Part shown: positions 1 to 10,005 of the stretch, in pieces
Numbering within the stretch: position 1 is the stretch's first letter
How the letters are laid out: each line of letters begins with the position of its first letter
DNA from: Bathynomus jamesi
Lineage: Eukaryota; Arthropoda; Malacostraca; Isopoda; Cirolanidae
Reading direction: 5' to 3'
NCBI GenBank assembly: GCA_023014485.1
Contig: JAJOZX010005780.1
Coordinates: 186,001-250,000, forward strand
Length of the DNA: 64,000 bases
The notes under the pieces: model-generated
Told to the model about the DNA's origin: nothing
The model's database searches: none
Seen by the model: the letters and a program-made list of their open reading frames with translations, nothing else
Program-made: the position numbers and the translations under genes

Positions 1-172
1 GCGGTACTACCAAGCTACCAAACCGGCACCAAACCGGTACGCGGAAATTTGAATGCGGTAGCGGTACTGCGGTACTTTCAGCGATCCTTTGCGGTACTGC
101 GTTATGCGGTTCCGGTTTGCGGTTTGCGGTAGTACCGCAGTACCGCAAAATATGCCGCAAATGCCCAGCTCT
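1..172. repeat. degenerate GCGGTAC-rich simple repeat
   Basis: A GC-rich stretch made of imperfect copies of GCGGTAC and GCGGTTT and their complements. It runs into the window edge on one side and the 3' end of a CR1 copy on the other. No coding potential is visible. Confidence 0.5.
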
Positions 173-968
173 GCAACAAAGACCCTAGGATCCACTCATG
201 GCTGGTCTACCTAACTGTGTTCGTAATCGTGTATTGTGTATGTCCTCCGTGGCGGCGGAGGGGACCTACAATTTTACGTGGGTTCCGAACCACAAGAACA
301 TAAGAAATTTATGTAAAAACTGCCGGTAAATTGGCAACGACCAATTTTTACGAAACTAAATAATTATCATTTTAAAACTAATTAATTATCGATTTAAAAC
401 TAAAGATAGAATCTCTGGATCCAGAGGATCAAGTCATAATAGACTACTATCCACAAATATGTTACACTCTATATCTATTTATAACGGACATGCAATTATA
501 TCAGATCCAAAGAATCCAGTCAATTTCATTACGGTATCCATCAAGTCACGGTCCATATCGAATGCGGACCAAGTCAAAATTTACAACCATACACATTACA
601 ATATATAAACTTACGAGGAAAAGTGTAGGTGTGGCTATAAAGACTGTACAGTAATGTAGAAATGTGTGTGCACCCATTTTGGGTCTCCCATTTAAAGGTG
701 TTTGTGGGGCAAGTGAAGATCATGAGTTTTTCAATACCTCACAGTACTATGGGGGGCACCGCTCGGCAGAGGAATCTCTTTAAATGGGGTGTGTAAGGAC
801 AGAGAGTATCCCCTAACCCAAGACGCTGCCTCCCTATATCCCACAACACTTGTGTTGAGCTGTGGGGTCTATCCCCATAAAGCCTTAATTTTACTACCTT
901 AAACTATACCCTTTCTATCAACATATGCGTCTAATCGATTTTTAAACATGTTTATAGACGTGCTACTA
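173..968 (-). mobile_element. 5'-truncated CR1 LINE, last ORF2 codons plus 3' UTR
   Basis: The reverse complement of this block matches the end of the CR1 element at 23.4-28.4 kb: the last ORF2 codons, the stop, and the roughly 730-bp 3' UTR including the segment around GTGGATCCTAGGGTC. The match begins abruptly inside ORF2, as expected for incomplete reverse transcription of a LINE. Both copies stop matching shortly after GGGTC, which marks the likely 3' end of the family. The two copies differ by scattered substitutions and a few small indels. Confidence 0.85.
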
Positions 969-1092
969 GTATACAAACGTTTTTCATATGTGATGTATAA
1001 GAGATGTTGACATTTCATTTTTTATAATAGTGAGCGATCGACTTAGGCTAAATATTAATGCTTAAATATTTGGTTCAGATGCTCCTTGAATA

Positions 1093-1320
1093 TTACAGCA
1101 ATGCTTTTCTACTTTTCTTCGAGCTAAACTCTTCAATTAATTGAGAATAATCTAATGAATTTGTTATATCGTTTTCTATTGATAACATAGCTAATGATTG
1201 CAATCTCGCTTGAGACATGGTGGAACGCAAATATGTTTTAATAAACATGGTGGAACGCAAATATGTTTTAATAAACTTTTGTAGTAGTGGTCAAATTCTT
1301 CACGCTCACTATCACTCATG
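1093..1320 (-). pseudogene. hAT (ZMYM1-like) transposase C-terminal fragment
   Basis: Read on the minus strand, this encodes the motif LRSTMSQARLQSLAMLSIE followed by LDYSQLIEEF and a stop codon. That is the usual tail of the hAT-related transposases annotated as zinc-finger MYM-type protein 1-like. Only about 50-70 codons remain. A perfect 30-bp tandem duplication (1215-1244 and 1245-1274) repeats ten codons in frame just upstream of the motif. The fragment abuts the Polinton polymerase relic, so the two were joined by insertion or deletion. Confidence 0.6.
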
Positions 1321-1324
1321 TTGG

Positions 1325-3377
1325 TGTAAAGTAATATTTGGGTGGAGGTAGTCCTACGTAATTTAAAGTTTCGCTAGTGAGGAATGTGTAAGGCAAATAC
1401 CCCCTTGAAACTTCATGACCTTGACCTTGGGTAGCTTTGCTAATTTACAGCAGGGTGTCTTTAAACTGTACATTACCTCTTATCTGCATCTGTATTAGTT
1501 TGTTGCCTCTTTTCAAGGGATCACCTGCAAATATCGCAGACGACTTGTGTTCAAGCAACTCCTTCTAAAGGAACTGTGTGTCAAATTTGGCCCCGTTCTG
1601 GGCAAGAAGATGCACAGTCATTTTTATGAACTTCGCTAATTTGACGATATAGTTCACAAAAAGTTTCACAGGGCTGTCGTGTGCAATTGTTTTAAAAACC
1701 TTTGTCCGTTTACCACATTTGTGACACTCATCACACTCACTCTCTATGCACTCATCACAGATAGTCTGACTTACGAGTAAATGTGGAATAACCTCTTTGA
1801 TTTGAGCGTTCGTATATGTTTCTATATCGTAGTACACGATTATACAAGGGCTAGTTTTAGGCTTAGCATCTTTCATATAACGTACATGCTTCACTCCATC
1901 CGCCTTATATTTTTCATAACATGTAGAACAGTGAATTTCATTACATTTATGCACAAACTTGCCCCAATTATCCGTCATATAAAACATGCCACATTCACAG
2001 ATTCTCATTTTCCTGCAAGTGCCAATTGACTTATGGCGCTCAAAGCAATTATTATTGAAAAATGTACGTCTACACACATTACATTCCCTCTTCTCGGATT
2101 CAACTACACGACTTTCACATTTGGGACTTTTACACTGCTTACATACCATGTAGCACTCCTTACAATGTTTCACTATATCATTCGCAAACTCGAGACAACC
2201 TTTACGCAAATCATGATGCCTTCCATATTTTCGATTTTTATCATAACTAGCGTAGAGAGTCCTTATGTTACGGATGGGGAGATACGATGTTCCTGACAAT
2301 CCTAAAATAAGTAGAGGTCTTGTACGATCTCTCACACAGCTTTTAAAAACATACACAGTCCTACGACGATCATCCATTCCAAATACGACTATACGAGCAT
2401 TCATTTCCTGCTCGACCCTTGTCAGTTCTTCAGGATCCATATTACACTCAAACTCAAGCTTACAATCTGAAGCCAGTTTACGAGCACGCTGCACAACCGT
2501 AGGCGTCCATGTTAACACAATGAACATATGAGCTAAAATTATTGCTATAAACCCGCAACCACGATCGACGTTTAAATGCTTTCTGTAAGTAACCGGAGAA
2601 TTGAAATTAAGAGTATAAGGTGTGGCACTATGACCAGCAACCCGGAATACTCTGTCAATATCTACCATGAAGTTGTTCATATTGAAGGCTGTACTACTTT
2701 GAGAAGCCTGCATTACACGGCCCAAGATATATTCTATGTCTACAGCCGCCAAACGTTTGAATGGTATTACTACCCAAAAATCATCTACGCCCCCGTCATT
2801 TGAACCGAACCTGAAGAACAACCTCGTCCGGACTTCACGTTCATCGCGGTTCTGAAGGGCAAACTCCACAATACGCTCAACCACGCGTCGCAGCCCAACA
2901 CCGTTGGTATACATGGACCCAGGGTCAATCCTGACCACGTACCGACTTCTAGTCAGGGCAGGGGTGGGGGTAGCGGTGCACACCAACTCGAATGTTATAC
3001 CTTCCTCCACAGCACAAGAAGCTGCTGCTGCTGTGGAGGAAGTATCCGGAAATGAACAGGAATAATGGGGTATATTTGAGGAAGGTACTATTGTGGGGTT
3101 ATGTCGTAAGACGTAGAGGGTTGGGGCTCTATTACTGGGGTCTAACAACTGGCGCAATCCTGGCATGCTTTATACCTGACGTGGAGGGTTCTTCATCATG
3201 CTTCCGCTTTGAATTTTCGCATGCTACAGGTATCGCTGGTGAGGGTTCGTCAGCGGGGAAGGATTCTGTAGCTACACGGTCATCGGGGTCATCTGTGATA
3301 TCGATGATGGTGGGATGTACATCGTCGTCATTCACGGTTCTATGGAAGAAGAAAAACAAGAATATAAGGAGCAGCAC
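1325..3377 (-). pseudogene. Polinton/Maverick protein-primed DNA polymerase B, broken
   Basis: This is a family B, protein-primed DNA polymerase of the Polinton/Maverick (adintovirus-like) type, which would replicate the element from its termini. The main open stretch (3166-1565) shows an N-terminal domain and a Cys-rich zinc-binding block (repeated CxxC pairs such as CKECYMVCKQC). It also has an exonuclease I motif (YYDIET) and an exonuclease II motif (NGAKFDTQF). The N-terminus lies in another frame (3377-3132, containing EEPSTSGIK). After 1565, recognisable pieces such as GYLPYTFLTSE continue through stops and shifts to about 1325. The palm and thumb domains (motifs A, B and C) are absent. 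The gene is divergently oriented to the ATPase and protease relics beside it. It is inactive as read. Confidence 0.8.
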
Positions 3378-3431
3378 TTAAATTTTGTTATATTTTGTAA
3401 ATGACCCACTTAGGGGTGTGACGTGTTAGAG

Positions 3432-3665
3432 ATGGAGTCTGTAGAAAAATTCAGATTCACAAACCCCCTCACATGCATTATATCTAGCCCTACATGATGT
3501 GGTAAAACTGTGTTTATGCTTAAAATCATTAAAGATAAGGGGGAGATGTTCTTAAAATTTGTGCATAAAGTAATATGGTGCTATTCAACGTATCAATCAG
3601 TGTTCAACAAGTACCAAGATGATATTTTGTTCCACAAAGGTGTATATGACAAGAATGTACTATTT
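3432..3665 (+). pseudogene. Polinton packaging ATPase, N-terminal fragment
   Basis: A short reading frame starting at ATG 3432 contains a P-loop region (SSPT, then CGKT) interrupted inside the Walker A loop by an in-frame TGA. It is followed by a hydrophobic strand and a WCYSTYQ segment, the pattern of A32/FtsK-HerA-type packaging ATPases of Polintons. The Walker B half is missing, because the sequence runs straight into the protease relic in another frame. An internal deletion therefore fused the start of one gene to the end of the next. Confidence 0.55.
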
Positions 3666-3945
3666 TGATTCACTCGGCACTCAGCCCTGGAGTAACCCTG
3701 TGGTTGTACAATTTATCGAACAGATACATGTCCCTCAAATTGTCTGGAATCCTTACCGTTTCCAAGTATATTTTAGCAATACTTGTGGCATGTATTGCTT
3801 TTCATTTTTCCTGCACATGTCACGTGGGAAGGGATTTATAATTTTTTTTAAATTATTCGATTTGTGCGACACTGAAATGAATGATGAAATCATATGCAGA
3901 CAAATAAAAAAAAGGTCCCCATTTGTTCGCACTCGTATTGTGTAA
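3619..3945 (+). pseudogene. Polinton adenain-like cysteine protease, C-terminal part
   Basis: The 108-codon frame shows the layout of adenovirus/Polinton maturation proteases (Ulp1-like fold): a YYFDSLG segment, then NPYRFQ carrying the likely oxyanion Gln, then TCGMYC with the nucleophile Cys. The catalytic His that should lie upstream is missing, so only the C-terminal half survives and it cannot be active. Together with polymerase B on the opposite strand and the ATPase start upstream, this identifies the relic as Polinton/Maverick. Integrase and capsid genes are not seen in the window. Confidence 0.7.
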
Positions 3946-4132
3946 AGGTGTATATATATATATTTGTAACTATATTGTGTAAAGTTTTACGTGTGTATAT
4001 ACAATTGTCCCCATTAATGTTAATCTTATTTAATGGACGCTAGTTATGTAAATCGCTTTGTACATGTTTTCTACCATTTAATAAATTGAATGAAAATACA
4101 ATGTGTTATGTTCTTAACCACAAAAAACTTAC

Positions 4133-4302
4133 ATTAGTTCCTCGATGACCTAGCATTCGTCGGACCTGATGTGAGGCAATACCTCGACCCCGGTATTCAG
4201 GTCCCTGGGTTGGCTGTGCGGTAAAGCCTCCAAATCATTTATTCCCCTTTCATCAAAGCTGTCACGAAAAGTTGCCAAACACGATCGAGCTCCGTATCGG
4301 TC
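4133..4302 (-). other. exon-like block, copy A (tandem duplicate)
   Basis: On the minus strand this 170-bp block is preceded by a pyrimidine-rich stretch ending in AAAG and followed by GTAAGT, like a splice acceptor and donor. One frame is open for most of its length (contains RGINDLEALPHSQP) but ends in a TAG near the 3' end. A second copy lies 348 bp away. No protein family was recognised. It may be a duplicated exon of a host or transposon gene, or a repeat that resembles one by chance. Confidence 0.35.
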
Positions 4303-4480
4303 CTTTAAGGAGAAATTAACATGATTAGTTCATACTGATTCTTTTTAATTAAAGTCCATTTTTTCATAAATCGATTTGTGTTCAGAAATCATAGATCAGT
4401 GCTAATGCAAACTATGCTATAATTGAGAATACCTGCTAATGAAACATTTACTATAAAATGCGAGTAGACAAAAAACTTAC

Positions 4481-4651
4481 ATTAGTTCCTCGATGACCTG
4501 GCGTTCGTTGGACCGGATGTGAGACAATATCTCGACCTCGGTATTCATGTCACTAGGTTGGCTGTGCGGTAAAGCCTTCAAATCATTTATTCCCCTTTCA
4601 TCAAAGCTGTCACAAAAAGTTGCCATAACACGATCGAGCTCCGCATCGGTC
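4481..4651 (-). other. exon-like block, copy B (tandem duplicate)
   Basis: The second copy, 171 bp (57 codons), lies between a pyrimidine-rich AAAG acceptor-like site and a GTAAGT donor-like site on the minus strand. It is open throughout in the frame containing RGINDLKALPHSQP and ending VIEELM. It differs from copy A by about a dozen substitutions and one indel. The similarity runs slightly past the putative splice sites on both sides. Confidence 0.35.
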
Positions 4652-4774
4652 CTTTAAGGGGAAATTAACAAGATTAGCTCATGCTGAATCATTTAAAGTT
4701 TAATTAAAGAGAAAATGCCGATTAGGACGCCCGGGCAAATTTAACAAAATATTCAATGCCGTTATTCAGTGCCT

Positions 4775-4915
4775 TGGTTAACCCTGGTTTTGCTTCCACC
4801 CGAATTGTTAATTCTGCCGAAGGTCAAGCGTGTCGCTCCACCTTAGACCTACTGTTTAACGTGGACACCGAACCACCACCAGCCCAGCGTCTTAATCACT
4901 AGGCTACCCAACCGT
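4775..4915 (-). mobile_element. tRNA-related SINE fragment (monomer B plus tail)
   Basis: On the minus strand it carries the A-box-like GCCTAGTGATTAAGACGC, then the TCGGTGTCCACGTT region and the CTTGACCTTCGGCAG tail shared with the SINE copies at 31.3, 56.8 and 57.6 kb. The B box is poorly preserved. Confidence 0.65.
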
Positions 4916-4990
4916 ATATATTAACCGCTAATAAAGACACGTCCCCTTAGGTTCAATACAATTGTCTGGAGTTAGCTACATCATTCAGAA

Positions 4991-6070
4991 TAAAAGGAAA
5001 AAATGAGATTACTAAATAATTATAAACGAGAAAGAGTCCACCTTTAAAATCTTGCAAAGTAACGTTCACTAAGTTTAAAATATCACACCTCGTTAAGGCG
5101 AGGTTAGATTAGGTTAGTTTAGGTTAGGCTATGCTAGGTTAGGTTATATTATATCTGGTTAGAGTATGCTAGGTTAGGTTATATTATGACCCGGTTAGGC
5201 TATGCTAGGTTAGGTTATATTATGACCCGGTTAGGCTATGCTAGGTTAGGTTATATTACGCCCGGTCAGGCTAGGTTAGATTGTATTATGACCCGGTTAG
5301 GCTATGCTAGGTTAGGTTATATTACGCCCGGTCAGACTGTTAGGTTAGGTTATATTATGTCCTGGTTAGGCTATGCTAGGTTAGGTTATATTACGCCCGG
5401 TCAGGCTGTGCTAGGTTAGGTTAGGTTAGGCTATACTATGTCCTGGTTACGCTATGCTAGGTTAGGTTATATTACACCCGGTCAGGCTATGCTAGGTTAG
5501 GTTAGGCTAACGGTACAGATCGTAACTGTCAAATTTTAAAACAAAGCACCCTAACTAACATTAATAAACAGACGTCCGTATAAACGCGAAAGAGCCCTGG
5601 GATTAATTTTTTCGTTGTAGAAAACAAGAAAAACTCAGAATAAAAGGAAAAAATGAGATTACTAAATAATTATAAACGAGAAAGAGTCCACCATTAAAAT
5701 CTTGCAAAGTGACGTTCACTAAATTTAAAATATCACACTTAGTTCAGGTTAGGTTAGGTTAGTCTACGCTAGGTTAGGTTATATTATATCTGGTTAGGCT
5801 ATATTATGTCCTGGTTAGGCTATGCTAGGTTAGGTTATATTACACCCGGTCAGGCTATGCTAGGTTAGGTTATATTATGACCCGGTTAGGCTAGGCTAGG
5901 CTATGCTAGGTTAGGTTATATTTTGTCCCGGTTAGGTTATATTACGCCCGGTCAGGCTATGGTAGGTTAGGTTATATTATGGCCCGGTTAGGTTATATTA
6001 CGCCCGGTCAGGCTATGGTAGGTTAGGTTATATTATGTACCGGCTAGGCTACGCTAGGTTAGGTTATATT
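4991..6070. repeat. duplicated block with telomere-like TTAGG satellite
   Basis: Two adjacent copies share a unique leader of about 100 bp (starting near 4991 and 5641, with AAAGGAAAAAATGAGATT). Each leader is followed by an array of degenerate units built on AGGTTAGGTTATATTA and CCCGGTCAGGCTATGC. The arrays lie at about 5098-5515 and 5745-6070 and contain many single TTAGG pentamers, the arthropod telomere unit, separated by variant words. Open frames across it are periodicity artefacts. Confidence 0.8.

Positions 6071-6071
<1 letters not shown>

Positions 6072-6113
<42 letters not shown>
6072..6113. repeat. (TA)n microsatellite
   Basis: About 20 AT dinucleotides separating the TTAGG-like array from the mariner element. 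Confidence 0.9.
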
Positions 6114-6117
<4 letters not shown>

Positions 6118-7332
6118 GAGAGAGTTGCAATAAGAGAAAACGCCGAGAATTATAACCACAAAGCAGATATCCCTTCACCTCGTCTTATTACGAATTTTAA
6201 AAATTATAACCCTTGCACTGAATGAAACGATGTACATAGCCAAAATCACAAATTAAATTAATTACATCTCCGTGATGTCATCAGTGGCAAAAACTTTCTC
6301 GCCGTCACAAATTTCTGCAATACTTTGCCAGGATAGAAAATCTGCATGTGAGGAAATGTCAAAGATGGTTTCAAAAGTTTAGGAATGGTGACTGCTGTTT
6401 GACAGATGCAGCACGCTCTGGACGCCCTGCTGAGTTTGATGATGACCTGCTGTTAGCCGCACTTGAAGAAGACTGCTCAACAACTGTCGAAGAATTGGCC
6501 CAGAAACTCAATTCATCCCCATCCACCATCCATCGACATTTGCAACAACTCGGGAAAGTGCCTAAGTTAGGGAAATGGGTGCCACATGAATTGTCGGTCA
6601 ACAATCTGAGGGTGCGGGTAAACATTAGCACAGCTCTTCATTCCCATGAATTCCAAGATCCGTTTTTGCACCGTTTAGTGACTGGTGATGAAAAGTGGAT
6701 AATGTACCAGAATGTTAAGCGCTGTCGACAGTGGGTTTGTGCCGGAGAACCAGCGACACCACAGCCAAAACCAAATCTTCACCCTCGGAAGGTGTTGCTT
6801 AGTGTTTGGTGGGATAAAGGTGGTGTAATACACTTTGAAACCTTACCACACAACCAAACAAACACCGCTCAAGTCTACTGTCAACAACTGGATCAATTGA
6901 ACACTGCACTAAAAGAAAAGAGATCTTCTTTGGTTAATCGGAAAGGAATCGTGTTCCACCACGACAACACACGTCCTCATACCGCTCGGATCATTTCTGC
7001 AAAAATTGAGGAGCTTGGGTGGGAAAAACTTCCACATCCTCCATATTCTCCAGACCTTGCGCCTTCAGATTATCATCTCTTCAGGAGTCTGCAAAACAAT
7101 CTTGACGAGAAACAGTATACTTCTTTAGATGACCTGCACACCAGTCTTTGTACGTTTTTTGCCTCAAAACCGCCTGAATTTTATAAACATGGCATTGAAA
7201 AGCTTGTAGGACATTGGCAGAGTGTCATTGATTCCGATGGAAAATATACTAGATTAAAAAGTTTCAGTTGAGTTTTTTTTGTCCTTCAAATTCCGATCTA
7301 AAAAACGACATTATTTATGGGATGACCTGATA
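6114..7332 (+). mobile_element. mariner element, 5' end degraded
   Basis: A Tc1/mariner-class element. Its right end is intact-looking (7312-7332; read inward it begins TATCAGGTCATCCCATAAAT) and abuts a TA microsatellite, consistent with TA target choice. The matching left inverted repeat was not found, and the left 200 bp look eroded. One transposase gene fills the element. Confidence 0.8.
6348..7271 (+). pseudogene. mariner transposase (DD34D), N-terminus lost
   Basis: This is a cut-and-paste transposase acting in the nucleus on TA-flanked inverted repeats. The open frame is 307 codons and has no ATG at its start (first codon GTG). Family members are near 345 residues, so about 40 N-terminal residues of the first helix-turn-helix are missing or decayed. 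Visible motifs are RWFQKFRNGD, the linker WVPHEL (about 77-82), and the triad: D114 in VTGDEKW, D206 in HHDNTRPHTA and D241 in YSPDLAPSD. The last two are 34 residues apart, the mariner signature. The catalytic core has no stops or shifts, so it is a relatively young copy. Confidence 0.9.
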
Positions 7333-7390
7333 TATATATATATATATATATATGCACTAGAATCACAAAATAACACGTGACCTTATTAAT

Positions 7391-7507
7391 AAGCAAACAA
7401 CCACAAGGAAAAGGAAACACAAAGTCCGAGCGCTTTCGTGATATATTCACGTGAATATATCACGAAAGCGCTCGGACTTTGTGTTTCCTTTTCCTTGTGG
7501 TTGTTTG

Positions 7508-7510
<3 letters not shown>
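7391..7510. repeat. perfect 120-bp palindrome (hammerhead-linked repeat family)
   Basis: Positions 7391-7450 and 7451-7510 are exact reverse complements with no spacer. Each arm holds GAAAGCGCTCGGACTTTG next to a pyrimidine tract. The same sequence, as one 38-bp stem with a 21-nt loop, recurs at 41292-41388, and a related family lies at 41471-41710. (TA)n lies beyond both sides. Confidence 0.9.
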
Positions 7511-7546
<36 letters not shown>

Positions 7547-7567
7547 ATATATATATATATATATATA

Positions 7568-8074
7568 AATTAACAATGAATAATTCCTATATAATTTTTA
7601 TATTCAAATATTCATTTTTACATAAGAACCAAACTCGCATAATGCAAGTTTGGATGACTTTAGTATTCAATGTATGGTAAATTCTTTAACCTATTATTAT
7701 TTATATGTTGTTCATTCATACGTCCATTTCCTTTCTTGATCTTTATCTTTTGTCAATTTTCTTAATTATTCATTCATCTACCTATTGTCCACCTATTGTG
7801 TGAATACCAAGATGTGTACAAAACTTTATGCATTCATGCATGTTCGCAAATGATCATGATCACGTACGTAGTTACCTTACATGTAAGTACGTTCACGTAT
7901 TATTTTTATTTCTTTTCTTTAAATTAATTAATTTTTCGCAATACTCATAAACGCTTATGCAAGTGTTCGAATTCCGCTGACCAGGTAAAAGCGAGAGCTT
8001 CTGAGGTGAAAATATCCTCTCGCTTGCTTCTAATTTATAAAACATTATTATGTGTGTCATGTTATATATATTCA

Positions 8075-8075
<1 letters not shown>
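7568..8075. other. AT-rich intergenic sequence, nothing recognised
   Basis: Unique AT-rich DNA between two (TA)n tracts. No coding, RNA or transposon signature was seen. Confidence 0.5.
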
Positions 8076-8120
<45 letters not shown>

Positions 8121-8122
<2 letters not shown>

Positions 8123-8420
8123 CAACTGCAAAGAACACGCAGTATAATTAACGTAAAGAACAACGCTTGTATAGGAGAACATTCCGCGCCTCGGGGCATT
8201 GGTTTCTGCGCGTATGTAGGAGAATTACGACTTCTGATCGAGTGAGGACCATGGTGTAGTGGTTATCATATCTGACCGGCAATCGGAAGATCCCGGGTTC
8301 GATTCCCGCGTGGTTACCTCATTTTTTCATTTCGTTCTCCCTCCTCATCTTGCGCGGAATGTTCTCCTATACAAGCGTCGTTCTTTACGTTAATTATACT
8401 GCGTGTTCTTTGCAGTTGAA
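8121..8420 (+). mobile_element. tRNA-like SINE bounded by 68-bp inverted arms
   Basis: A tRNA-like body (8244-8319) has an A box (TGGTGTAGTGGTTA) and a B box (GGTTCGATTCC). Its anticodon stem is TCTGA/TCGGA around loop CCGGCAA, so the anticodon position reads GGC. The body sits in unique flanks, and the outermost about 68 bp (8121-8188 and 8352-8420) are inverted repeats of each other (TTCAACTGCAAAGAACACGC at the left end). A (TA)n tract abuts the left arm. This mixes SINE-like and TIR-like features. Not a functional tRNA gene: the acceptor stem pairs poorly. Confidence 0.7.
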
Positions 8421-10004
<1,584 letters not shown>

Positions 10005-10005
10005 C

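Noticed and set aside
5186..5419. 77-codon open frame (TRLGYARLGY repeats)
   Set aside because: It is the translation of the TTAGG-like satellite.
8244..8319. Functional tRNA-Ala(GGC) gene
   Set aside because: The A and B boxes and anticodon stem are fine, but the acceptor stem pairs poorly, position 33 is C, and near-identical bodies recur with long shared flanks, so it is a SINE head.
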